Shown here: piece after piece, positions 1 through 6,310 of the stretch
How positions within the stretch are numbered: the first letter of the stretch is position 1
How the letters are laid out: each line of letters opens with the position of its first letter
From: JBCCZC01 sp039188505
GTDB taxonomy: Bacteria; Pseudomonadota; Gammaproteobacteria; Xanthomonadales; SZUA-38
Direction of reading: 5' to 3'
Assembly (NCBI GenBank): GCA_039188505.1
Contig: JBCCZC010000037.1
Location: 1-23,030 of the forward strand
Length of the DNA: 23,030 nt
The notes under the pieces: model-generated
Database searches by the model: none
Told to the model about the DNA's origin: nothing
What the model saw: the letters and a program-made list of their open reading frames with translations, nothing else
Position numbers and translations under genes: made by a program

Positions 1-729
1 CAGCCCGCGCTTGCCGACGTCGATCTCGCCGTGCGCCCGGGTACCAGCCTGGCGATCGTCGGGGCCAACGGTTCCGGCAAGACGACGCTCGTGAAACTCC
101 TGGTCGGCCTCTACCGGCCGACCGCGGGCGAGGTGCGCTATCAGGGGCGGTCGCTGCACGAGTGGGACCGCCAGGCGCTGCACGCTCGGGTCGCGGTCAT
201 CTTCCAGGACTACGCGCGCTACCAGTTCCTGCTCGGCGAGAATATCGGCGCTGGCGACGTCCAGGCCTTCGAGGACCCGGAGCGGTGGGAGCGCGCGGCG
301 CGGCGTGGCATGGTCGATGACTTCATCGAGGCCTTGCCGGAGGGCTACCAGACCCAGCTCGGGCGATGGTTCGCGAACGGTCGCGAGCTTTCGGGCGGGC
401 AGTGGCAGAAGGTGGCCCTGGCCCGCGCGTTCATGCGCGAGGATGCCGAGGTGCTGATCCTCGATGAGCCGACCGCGGCCATGGACGCCGATGCGGAGGC
501 CCAGATCTTCGAGCATTTCCGGACCATGGCCGAAGATCGCATCACGATCCTGATCTCCCACCGCTTCTCGACGGTGCGCCATGCCGACCACATCATCGTC
601 CTCGAGGACGGTCGCATCGTCGAACGGGGGAATCATGAAGCGCTGCTGGCCGCCGGCGGCGGCTACGCCCGCATGTTCCGGCTCCAGGCGCGCGGCTATC
701 AGGCCGACGCGGCCGAGGAGATCGGCTGA
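1..729 (+). CDS. ABC exporter ATP-binding domain, 3' part (5' end outside window)
   Basis: The frame is open from base 1 and encodes the last 242 residues of an ABC transporter nucleotide-binding domain. All the ATPase motifs are present in order: Walker A GANGSGKTT (about residues 21-29), Q-loop FQDYARY, signature LSGGQWQKVALARAF, Walker B VLILDEPTAAMD and the H-loop ISHRFSTVRHAD, followed by the usual tail ending in GRIVERGNHEALL. The aromatic-rich FQDYARYQF Q-loop and the position of the domain at the C terminus fit a fused permease-ATPase half-exporter of the MsbA/multidrug type. The membrane domain would lie upstream of the window, so the substrate cannot be read. The stop is followed by an 83-base gap before arcA on the same strand. 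The ATG at base 31 is internal, between the conserved A-loop region and Walker A, and is not the start. I am sure of the domain and unsure of the exporter subfamily. Confidence 0.93.
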   Translation, partial: QPALADVDLAVRPGTSLAIVGANGSGKTTLVKLLVGLYRPTAGEVRYQGRSLHEWDRQALHARVAVIFQDYARYQFLLGENIGAGDVQAFEDPERWERAARRGMVDDFIEALPEGYQTQLGRWFANGRELSGGQWQKVALARAFMREDAEVLILDEPTAAMDADAEAQIFEHFRTMAEDRITILISHRFSTVRHADHIIVLEDGRIVERGNHEALLAAGGGYARMFRLQARGYQADAAEEIG

Positions 730-755
730 CGGTCCCGGGGGGCGACCTGGCGGGG

Positions 756-786
756 TTCGCAATCGGTCGCGTCGATGCGTTAGGGT
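756..786 (+). promoter_or_regulatory. weak candidate promoter for arcA
   Basis: TTCGCA at 756-761 and TAGGGT at 781-786 are separated by 19 bases and lie about 30 bases before the arcA ATG. The elements match the sigma70 consensus poorly and the spacer is long. The gap holds nothing better. arcA could instead be read through from the ABC gene. Confidence 0.2.
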
Positions 787-812
787 CGAGGCCTGTCCCA
801 CGAGGTGGCGCC

Positions 813-2093
813 ATGGAGCTCTCGGTCTACTCCGAAATCGGCAGGCTGCGTGCGGTGATGACCCACCGTCCCGGAGCCGAAGTCGACCGCATGCCCCCGG
901 CGCTGATGGAGGAGCTGCTCTTCGACGACATCCTTCACGGCAAGAGCGCCCGGGAAGAGCACGACGTCTTCACCGGCGTGATCGAGGCGTTCGGCGTGCG
1001 CAACCTCGACTTCCAGAACCTGCTCGACGAGGCCGTGCGCGAGGATGAGGACCGGACCCGCGACCTCATTACCCAGATCGTGCAGCGCGAACAGCTGACG
1101 CCGCGGACCGAGATGCGTCTGCGGGACCTGCCGCTGGACGATCTCGCCGCCGCGCTCGTCACGGGCATTCCCGCGGCGCACCGTGACATGAGTGCTGGCC
1201 ACTTCTTCGAACTCTCCCCGCTGCCGAACGCACTGATGGCACGGGACCCGGCCATGGTCATCGGCAACGGCCTGATCGTGGCTTCCATGAAGCGCGGCGC
1301 GCGGGCCCGCGAAGCGCTGCTCAGCCGTTTCGTGCACCGCACCCATCCGGAATTTCGCGACAACCCGCGGCTGCTCGACTTCCACGCCGACGCGAAGGCG
1401 GCCCGGGAGCCACGCTTCGGCACCCTGAGCATCGAGGGCGGCGACGTGCTCGTGCTGCGCGAGGGGGTGATCGCCGTGGGCGTTAGCGAGCGCACCATGG
1501 AAGCGTCGATCGACCTGCTGGCCGAGACGCTACGCGAGCTCGATCGATTCCATACGCTCATCATGGTGCGCATGCCCGGCAGCCGATCCCAGATGCATCT
1601 CGATACGGTGTTCACACGCGTCTCCGAAAGCGAGTGCCTCGTCTACCCGCCGATGCTGACCAAGGGCTACGCGGAGACCTTGAGCGTCGTTTCCGTCGAT
1701 CTTGCGCGCGGTTCGACGGACCAGGGGCGTCGGCACCGCTCCTTCTTCGAAGCCTGTCGAGCCGCCGGGGTCGATCTCGAGCCGATTTCCTGCGGCGGCG
1801 AGGACGACTACATCAGCCAGACTCGCGAGCAGTGGACGGACGGTGCGAACTCCTTCTGCCTCGCCGCGGGCCTGATCATCCTCTATCGGCGCAACGAGGC
1901 GACGCTCGACAACCTCGATCGCCACGGCTTCGAGATGGTGCTCGCCGAAGATTTCGTGGCCCGCAGCGACTACTGGCGGGAGCGTCACGCGGGCGGCGCC
2001 AAGCTGGTGGTGGTGATCCAGAGCGCCGAGCTCTCACGGGCCCGGGGCGGGCCCCGCTGCATGACCATGCCGCTGATCCGGGACCCTGCTTGA
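813..2093 (+). CDS. arcA: Arginine deiminase
   Basis: The 426-residue product hydrolyses L-arginine to citrulline and ammonia in the cytosol; bacterial ADIs are usually about 410-420 residues. The guanidine-modifying catalytic set is intact: Asp145 in MARDP, Glu208 in IEGGDV, His262 and Asp264 in MHLDTVF, and the nucleophile Cys416 in GGPRCMTMPL. The family blocks PLPNALMARDP and TDGANSF are also recognisable. The ATG is preceded by a GAGGTGG-type ribosome site. In most bacteria arcA sits with arcB (ornithine carbamoyltransferase), arcC (carbamate kinase) and arcD (antiporter). None is here: the neighbours are an ABC exporter and a small membrane protein. Without arcB/arcC nearby the product may not feed substrate-level ATP synthesis; acid or nitrogen metabolism is possible. 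Another guanidine-modifying specificity is the main alternative, but the C-terminal RGGPRCM motif is typical of true ADI. Confidence 0.87.
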   Translation: MELSVYSEIGRLRAVMTHRPGAEVDRMPPALMEELLFDDILHGKSAREEHDVFTGVIEAFGVRNLDFQNLLDEAVREDEDRTRDLITQIVQREQLTPRTEMRLRDLPLDDLAAALVTGIPAAHRDMSAGHFFELSPLPNALMARDPAMVIGNGLIVASMKRGARAREALLSRFVHRTHPEFRDNPRLLDFHADAKAAREPRFGTLSIEGGDVLVLREGVIAVGVSERTMEASIDLLAETLRELDRFHTLIMVRMPGSRSQMHLDTVFTRVSESECLVYPPMLTKGYAETLSVVSVDLARGSTDQGRRHRSFFEACRAAGVDLEPISCGGEDDYISQTREQWTDGANSFCLAAGLIILYRRNEATLDNLDRHGFEMVLAEDFVARSDYWRERHAGGAKLVVVIQSAELSRARGGPRCMTMPLIRDPA

Positions 2094-2118
2094 GACCGTA
2101 CGGCCCGTTCACACGGTC
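2094..2118 (+). terminator. candidate hairpin after arcA
   Basis: GACCGT (2094-2099) and ACGGTC (2113-2118) are perfect inverted repeats separated by 13 bases, starting immediately after the arcA stop codon. There is no T-tract and the loop is long, so this is only a weak terminator or processing candidate. Confidence 0.2.
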
Positions 2119-2170
2119 CTGCCATCGCCATCCGTAGGCTCGTCGCTCCTCGACTGAACGGGACGACTGC

Positions 2171-2533
2171 ATGCCTCGTCTGACCATCGCTTTCGGAATC
2201 GCTCTCGTTGCCCTTGGGGTCGGGACCTATCTGGGTACGGGCCGGGCCAGCGTCACGGCGCTGATTCCGGCATTCTTCGGTATCGGCTTAGCGCTGAGCG
2301 GCGCCCTGGCGCTGCGGGAGAACTGGCGCAAGCACGCGATGCACGCCGCAGCGGCGATCGGGCTGCTCGGGGCCTTGGGCTCCCTGTCTCGCGCGATTCC
2401 TGGCCTCGATCTGAGCGAACCCCTGCGCCTGGCAACGGCCTCCCAGCTCGCCATGGGTGTCGGCCTGCTCGTGTTCCTGGTGCTCTGCGTGCGATCGTTC
2501 ATCCAGGCCCGGAAGGTGCAGGCGGCCGGCTGA
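2171..2533 (+). CDS. Small four-helix membrane protein, function unknown
   Basis: This 120-residue protein is almost entirely hydrophobic. Four likely membrane helices lie at about residues 4-21, 31-48, 58-78 and 92-113. A short basic-aromatic loop (RENWRKHAMH) separates helices two and three, and the C-terminal tail (RSFIQARKVQAAG) is basic and so probably cytoplasmic. A weak GGGACGA ribosome site precedes the ATG. I do not recognise a family, and no catalytic or ligand motif is visible. It follows arcA by 77 bases on the same strand and precedes the rpsF promoter, so it could be co-transcribed with arcA. That position alone does not make it an arginine or citrulline transporter, because it is far too small to be an ArcD-type antiporter. 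Coding status is supported by the coherent transmembrane pattern and a stop codon built into a terminator-like hairpin. Confidence 0.7.
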   Translation: MPRLTIAFGIALVALGVGTYLGTGRASVTALIPAFFGIGLALSGALALRENWRKHAMHAAAAIGLLGALGSLSRAIPGLDLSEPLRLATASQLAMGVGLLVFLVLCVRSFIQARKVQAAG

Positions 2534-2552
2534 CCGGCTATTGCGCCGGTCA
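2531..2552 (+). terminator. hairpin overlapping the stop codon, possible terminator
   Basis: TGACCGGC (2531-2538) and GCCGGTCA (2545-2552) form a perfect 8-bp stem around a six-base loop, and the left arm begins with the stop codon of the small membrane protein. No T-run follows, so it is not a canonical intrinsic terminator. It lies exactly between two transcription units and overlaps the -35 element of the next promoter. Confidence 0.4.
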
Positions 2553-2569
2553 TGGGCATCCGCTAATAT
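2541..2569 (+). promoter_or_regulatory. sigma70-type promoter of the rpsF operon
   Basis: TTGCGC at 2541-2546 and TAATAT at 2564-2569 are separated by exactly 17 bases. This is the best sigma70-like pair I see in the window. It sits just upstream of a ribosomal-protein operon and would give a 5' leader of about 55-60 bases before the rpsF ATG. Confidence 0.6.
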
Positions 2570-2587
2570 CCGCCGGCTTTCATCCTT

Positions 2588-2613
2588 GCTCCACCGCTTG
2601 ACGCGCGGGGGGC
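2588..2613 (+). promoter_or_regulatory. rpsF leader hairpin, possible S6:S18 autoregulatory site
   Basis: GCTCC (2588-2592) and CCGC (2594-2597) pair with GCGG (2605-2608) and GGGGC (2609-2613), giving a nine-pair stem with one G-U pair, a bulged A and a seven-base loop. It ends about ten bases before the AGGAG ribosome site of rpsF. Many bacteria carry an S6:S18-binding leader in front of rpsF, so autoregulation is plausible. I could not match the conserved bulged-CCG structure of that motif with certainty. Confidence 0.35.
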
Positions 2614-2634
2614 TTCATTCGAAAGGAGAACAAC

Positions 2635-3069
2635 ATGCGTCATTATGAAATCGTGTTCCTGGTCCACCCGGACCAGAGCGAGCAGGTGCCCGCCATGATC
2701 GATCGCTATCGCAAGATGATCGAGGGCGGAGAAGGCGTGATTCACCGTCTCGAAGACTGGGGCCGCCGCCAGCTCGCATACCCCATTCAGAAGCTTGCCA
2801 AGGCGCACTACGTACTCATGAACATCGAGTGCAGTGCCGACGTGCTCGACGAGATCGAGGCTGCCTTCCGCTTCAACGACGCGGTCCTGCGCAAGATGGT
2901 CATCAAGCGCAAGGAAGCCGTCACCGAGCCGTCCATCATGATGGACGAGCGCGAAGAGAAGGGCGGTCGCGAGTCCTACACCCAGATGTCCAAGGACTAT
3001 TCCAAGGACGGCAAGGACGGCAAGGACACGAAGCCCGAAGCCGCTGCCGAAACGCCGGCCGCCGAATAA
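2635..3069 (+). CDS. rpsF: 30S ribosomal protein S6
   Basis: S6 is a small-subunit protein of the platform that binds 16S rRNA as a heterodimer with S18, encoded next. The N terminus MRHYEIVFLVHPDQSEQV, the block LEDWGRRQLAYPIQKL and the strand AHYVLMNIECSAD are diagnostic. The core ends near residue 98. The rest of the 144 residues is a charged tail containing Lys-Asp-Gly repeats and ending in an Ala/Glu stretch, in the region where enteric S6 receives glutamates from RimK. The start is fixed by AGGAG at 2624-2628, six bases before the ATG. It is the first gene of rpsF-rpsR-DUF2232-rplI-dnaB-alr; priB, which lies between rpsF and rpsR in enterics, is absent. Function is certain; the role of the tail is unknown. 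Confidence 0.97.
   Translation: MRHYEIVFLVHPDQSEQVPAMIDRYRKMIEGGEGVIHRLEDWGRRQLAYPIQKLAKAHYVLMNIECSADVLDEIEAAFRFNDAVLRKMVIKRKEAVTEPSIMMDEREEKGGRESYTQMSKDYSKDGKDGKDTKPEAAAETPAAE
3004..3030 (+). repeat. 9-bp tandem repeat inside rpsF (Lys-Asp-Gly units)
   Basis: Two exact copies of AAGGACGGC and a third AAGGACACG lie in tandem in the tail-coding part of rpsF; another AAGGAC lies just upstream at 2992-2997. The unit is a multiple of three, so copy-number change would keep the frame. Confidence 0.7.
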
Positions 3070-3090
3070 GCACTCAGGGAGCAAACAGAC

Positions 3091-3315
3091 ATGGCACGTT
3101 TTTTTCGCCGCAGGAAGTTCTGCCGCTTTACCGCTGAAGGCGTCACCGAGATCGATTACAAGGATCTCGCCACGCTGAAGCAGTACATCGGCGAGACGGG
3201 CAAGATCGTCCCGAGCCGGATCACCGGCACCAAGGCGCGCTACCAGCGCCAGCTCGCGACCGCCATCAAGCGCGCTCGCTATCTGGCGCTGCTGCCGTAC
3301 ACGGACAACCACTGA
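3091..3315 (+). CDS. rpsR: 30S ribosomal protein S18
   Basis: S18 binds 16S rRNA together with S6 in the platform of the small subunit. The 74-residue product is the usual length for a gammaproteobacterial S18. It shows the basic N terminus ARFFRRRKFCRF, the central IDYKDLATLKQYI, the strongly conserved GKIVPSRITGTKARYQRQL and the ending LALLPYTDNH. It begins 21 bases after the rpsF stop with an AGGGAG ribosome site, so the two partner proteins are co-translated from one message. Nothing is unusual within the gene. A very stable hairpin follows the stop codon. Confidence 0.98.
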   Translation: MARFFRRRKFCRFTAEGVTEIDYKDLATLKQYIGETGKIVPSRITGTKARYQRQLATAIKRARYLALLPYTDNH

Positions 3316-3326
3316 GTCCGTAGGGA

Positions 3327-3347
3327 CGGGCGTCCGACGGACGCCCG
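3327..3347 (+). terminator. perfect 9-bp hairpin after rpsR (partial terminator or processing site)
   Basis: CGGGCGTCC (3327-3335) and GGACGCCCG (3339-3347) are perfect inverted repeats around a GAC triloop. No T-tract follows, and the next gene starts 24 bases later on the same strand. An attenuator, a transcript-end stabiliser or a cleavage site that lets ribosomal genes exceed downstream expression is more likely than a full stop. Confidence 0.45.
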
Positions 3348-3370
3348 CACCCCGGGTCTGGCAGGCAAGC

Positions 3371-4276
3371 ATGCTGGCACGCTACATCGATGGCGGCCGG
3401 ATCCAGGCGGCCTCGCTCGTCGCCTTTGGCGTTGCGGCGCCGATCGCCTTTCCCCTCGGGGCCGGCGCTGCAGCACTGGTAACGCTGCGGCGCGGACTGA
3501 TCGACGGCGCGGTCGTCTCCCTACTGGGGGTGGCAGCCGTGGTGGGACTGGTGCTGCTTGCCGGTGGCGGCGCTTCGGGCATCCTGCCCGTGGTGCTGAT
3601 GCTGGCGACCACCGTGGTGCTGGCAGAGGCGCTGCGAGCGACGAGTTCGCTCTCGTACGCACTGCAGCTGGGTTCGGTGCTGGCCGTCCTCGCGCTGCTG
3701 GCGCTTCTGGCGGTGCTCGGGGACGCCGAGAACTACTGGCGAGAGCTTTTCGCCGAGGCGCTGGACCGGATGGTGGCGCAGGGCTCGGGGCTCACGCCGG
3801 ACCAGCGGGACGAATGGCTCGAGATCATGCCGTTCGCAGCCCTGACCGGAGTGGTCGTCGGCCTGGCGACGCTGCTGGTCTGGATCTGCCTCTTCGTGGG
3901 GCGGATGTGGCAGGCCCGCCTGGTGAATCCGGGCGGGTTCGGCCGGGAGTTTCGCGAGTTGTCTCTGGGACGCTCGCTGGCGCTGGCTTCGGCCGGCGTG
4001 TTTTTCGCCAGCGCGCTGGTCCGGCAGGACTGGCTGCTGAATATATCGGCCCTGTTGATCCATCTGTGGATCATTCAGGGTCTGGCCTACCTCCACTGGA
4101 CCGTGGGGGAGGGCGAGCGCCGGACCCTATGGCTGGTGCTAAGCTACGGGTTTCTGGTGGTCTTCTGGATGACCGGCAATCCGCTGGCGGTAATGGTTCC
4201 GTTCATCGGCATGGCCGGTGAACTGGCAGGTTATCGCCGCATCGTCACCCGGTGGCGAAGCGGCGGCAACGGATAG
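3371..4276 (+). CDS. DUF2232-family integral membrane protein of the rpsF-rplI cluster
   Basis: The 301-residue protein has about eight hydrophobic segments: two in the first 60 residues, then about 70-88, 97-117, 152-180, 203-217, 221-245 and 252-288. An amphipathic stretch at about 118-150 (ENYWRELFAEALDRM to LTPDQRDEWLEIM) separates the two halves. The length, topology and position between rpsR and rplI match the DUF2232 (YybS-like) proteins found at this locus in many non-enteric Gammaproteobacteria. Their biochemical role is not established, and the placement with ribosomal and replication genes is conserved but unexplained. The ATG follows a weak GGCAGG site 55 bases after rpsR. There is no signal peptide other than the first transmembrane segment. 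Family assignment is from memory of synteny and overall pattern. Confidence 0.8.
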   Translation: MLARYIDGGRIQAASLVAFGVAAPIAFPLGAGAAALVTLRRGLIDGAVVSLLGVAAVVGLVLLAGGGASGILPVVLMLATTVVLAEALRATSSLSYALQLGSVLAVLALLALLAVLGDAENYWRELFAEALDRMVAQGSGLTPDQRDEWLEIMPFAALTGVVVGLATLLVWICLFVGRMWQARLVNPGGFGREFRELSLGRSLALASAGVFFASALVRQDWLLNISALLIHLWIIQGLAYLHWTVGEGERRTLWLVLSYGFLVVFWMTGNPLAVMVPFIGMAGELAGYRRIVTRWRSGGNG

Positions 4277-4326
4277 GCGCGGCGCCCTCCGGCTCGCGCG
4301 AGATTGAGACGACTGAGGTTCGAACG

Positions 4327-4860
4327 ATGGAACTGATTCTGCTGGAGAACATCCAGAATCTGGGGCAGCTTGGCGACCGCGTCAGCGTCCGCCCGGGCTA
4401 CGGCCGCAACTACCTTGTCCCGCAGGGCAAGGCCGTGCCGGCGACCGAGGCGAATGTGGAGCTGTTCGAGAAGCGGCGGGCAGAGCTCGAGGCCCGCGCC
4501 GCCGAGAAGAAGGCTGCCGCCGAGGCGCGCCGCGACGCGATCGACGGCCAGACGATCACGATCGAGGCCAACGCCAGCAACGAGGGCAAGCTCTACGGTT
4601 CCGTGGGGACGCGCGAAATTTCGGATGCGCTGACGGAAGCGGGCTTTGCCGTCGACAAGAGCGAGATCGACCTGCCGGAAGGTGCCTATCGCGCCGTCGG
4701 CGAGTACCAGATCGAGCTGCAGTTCTACGCCGAGGTGGTGGCCACGGTCCACATCGTCGTCAAGAGCGACTCGGCCGAGGACTTCGAGGATGCACCGGTT
4801 TCGGACGAAGCTCCGGTCGCTGTCGAAGTCGAAGCGCCCAAGGCGTCCGACGAAGACTGA
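4327..4860 (+). CDS. rplI: 50S ribosomal protein L9
   Basis: L9 binds 23S rRNA near the L1 stalk and helps maintain reading-frame fidelity. The N-terminal RNA-binding domain is clear: MELILLENIQNLGQLGDRV, then PGYGRNYLVPQGKAVPAT. The long connecting helix rich in Ala, Glu and Lys (about residues 38-70) and the C-terminal domain (GKLYGSVGTREISDAL) follow. The start is the ATG at 4327, with GAGG eight bases upstream. The frame is open further upstream but that extension is not conserved L9. The product is 177 residues against about 148-150 usually. The extra 28 or so C-terminal residues are acidic (SAEDFEDAP to KASDED). It lies between DUF2232 and dnaB on one strand. Confidence 0.96.
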   Translation: MELILLENIQNLGQLGDRVSVRPGYGRNYLVPQGKAVPATEANVELFEKRRAELEARAAEKKAAAEARRDAIDGQTITIEANASNEGKLYGSVGTREISDALTEAGFAVDKSEIDLPEGAYRAVGEYQIELQFYAEVVATVHIVVKSDSAEDFEDAPVSDEAPVAVEVEAPKASDED

Positions 4861-4868
4861 GGTCGGCT

Positions 4869-4886
4869 CCCGGGCTGGCGCCCGGG
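4869..4886 (+). terminator. GC-rich hairpin between rplI and dnaB
   Basis: CCCGGGC (4869-4875) and GCCCGGG (4880-4886) form a perfect 7-bp stem with a TGGC loop, nine bases after the rplI stop. No T-run follows. It is another attenuator-like hairpin at a gene boundary in this operon and may lower dnaB output relative to the ribosomal genes. Confidence 0.4.
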
Positions 4887-4924
4887 CGACGCTCTGAACG
4901 GAAGCGGGAGGCCTGACGCGTCCC

Positions 4925-6289
4925 ATGGCGCAGTCGAAAGCGCAGCGCAATATCGAGCAGCTCAAGGTTCCGCCTCATAACACGGAGGCGGAGATGGCCG
5001 TGCTCGGTGGGCTGATGCTCGATAACGAAGCCTGGGAGCGCGTGGCCGACCGCCTCGTCGAGGACGACTTCTACCGGCGGGAGCATCGGCTCCTGTTCCG
5101 CGCTATCGCCACGCTGCGGGATCGCAACGATCCCTGTGATGCCGTGACCGTGGGTCACTGGCTGGCTGACAACGAGGCGCTGGAAGAAATCGGCGGCGCC
5201 GGGACGCTCGTGGAGCTGACGGACAACACGCCGGGGTCGGCAAACATCGTCACCTACGCGGACATCATCCGCGAGAAGTCGATCCTGCGGCAGCTGATCG
5301 ACGTCAGCACGACCATCACGGAAAGCGCCTTTCGCCCGGAAGGGCGGAGCAGCGATGATGTCCTCGAGGAGGCCGAGCGCGAAGTGCTCGAGATCCGCGA
5401 GCGCGGTGCCCGCTTCAAGGCCGGTTTCGTGCCGATCAAGGAGGGCGTTTCGCGCGCCTTCAAGCTGATCGAGGAACTCTACGAGCACCAGGGCAACATC
5501 ACGGGCCTCTCGACCGGGTTTGACGACTTCGACGAGAAAACGGCCGGTCTCCAGCGCTCTGATCTCATCATCGTCGCGGGTCGCCCTTCCATGGGCAAAA
5601 CGACCTTTGCGATGAACATCGCGGAGAACGCGGCGATCGCCAGCGGCGCAACGGTCGCGGTTTTCAGCATGGAGATGGCGGCCCAGCAGCTGGTCATGCG
5701 GATGCTGTCCTCCCTCGGGCGCATTCCGTCGAACCGCATGCGGACCGGCAACCTCGAGGATACGGACTGGCCCCGGGTCACCTCGGCCATGAACATGCTG
5801 GTGGGCACGAAGGTGTTCATCGACGAGACGCCGGCCCTGTCGCCGACCGATCTTCGAGCGCGGGCCCGTCGCCTCAAGCGCGAGCATGGCCTGGGTCTCA
5901 TCGTGGTCGACTACCTGCAGCTCATGCAGGTGCCCGGAAGTTCCGAGAATCGCGCCACCGAAATTTCAGAAATCTCGCGTTCACTGAAGGCCCTGGCGAA
6001 AGAACTGGATGTGCCCGTCATTGCCCTCAGTCAGCTCAACCGCTCCCTCGAGCAGCGGCCGAACAAGCGCCCGGTCATGGCCGACCTGCGGGAATCCGGC
6101 GCCATCGAGCAGGACGCCGACGTCATCGTGTTCATCTACCGCGATGAGGTCTACAACCCCGAATCGCCGGATCGCGGCAAGGCCGAGATCATTATTGGCA
6201 AGCAGCGGAACGGCGCCACGGGCATGGTCCCGCTGGCGTTCCTCGGCCAGTTCACGCGCTTCGAGAACTTCTCCACCTTCCCTGAGTAG
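4925..6289 (+). CDS. dnaB: Replicative DNA helicase DnaB
   Basis: DnaB is the hexameric 5'-3' helicase of the replication fork, loaded by DnaC/DciA-type partners and interacting with primase. The N-terminal domain (PPHNTEAEMAVLGGLMLDN, residues 16-34) and linker are followed by the RecA-like motor: entry motif GLSTGFDDFDEKTAGLQ near residue 194, Walker A GRPSMGKTT at 219-227, the FSMEM block, Walker B LIVVDYLQLM at about 325-334, the LSQLNRSLEQR motif and the C-terminal IIGKQRNGATG with its basic residue. At 454 residues it is uninterrupted, with no intein. A GGGAGG ribosome site lies 13 bases before the ATG, which is rather far and may mean modest translation. It follows rplI and precedes alr, as in E. 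coli and many other Gammaproteobacteria. Confidence 0.97.
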   Translation: MAQSKAQRNIEQLKVPPHNTEAEMAVLGGLMLDNEAWERVADRLVEDDFYRREHRLLFRAIATLRDRNDPCDAVTVGHWLADNEALEEIGGAGTLVELTDNTPGSANIVTYADIIREKSILRQLIDVSTTITESAFRPEGRSSDDVLEEAEREVLEIRERGARFKAGFVPIKEGVSRAFKLIEELYEHQGNITGLSTGFDDFDEKTAGLQRSDLIIVAGRPSMGKTTFAMNIAENAAIASGATVAVFSMEMAAQQLVMRMLSSLGRIPSNRMRTGNLEDTDWPRVTSAMNMLVGTKVFIDETPALSPTDLRARARRLKREHGLGLIVVDYLQLMQVPGSSENRATEISEISRSLKALAKELDVPVIALSQLNRSLEQRPNKRPVMADLRESGAIEQDADVIVFIYRDEVYNPESPDRGKAEIIIGKQRNGATGMVPLAFLGQFTRFENFSTFPE

Positions 6290-6310
6290 GGCGCCGGTGG
6301 ATCTCCGTCG

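Noticed and set aside
3004..3030. Possible CRISPR-like or mobile repeat
   Set aside because: It is a 9-bp in-frame tandem repeat inside rpsF coding for Lys-Asp-Gly, without spacers.
4252..4326. Longer N terminus for L9
   Set aside because: Ribosomal L9 begins at MELILLEN, and the upstream codons overlap the end of the DUF2232 gene.
4760..5887. 375-codon minus-strand frame opposite rplI and dnaB
   Set aside because: It spans the boundary of two certain genes on the other strand and resembles no protein family.
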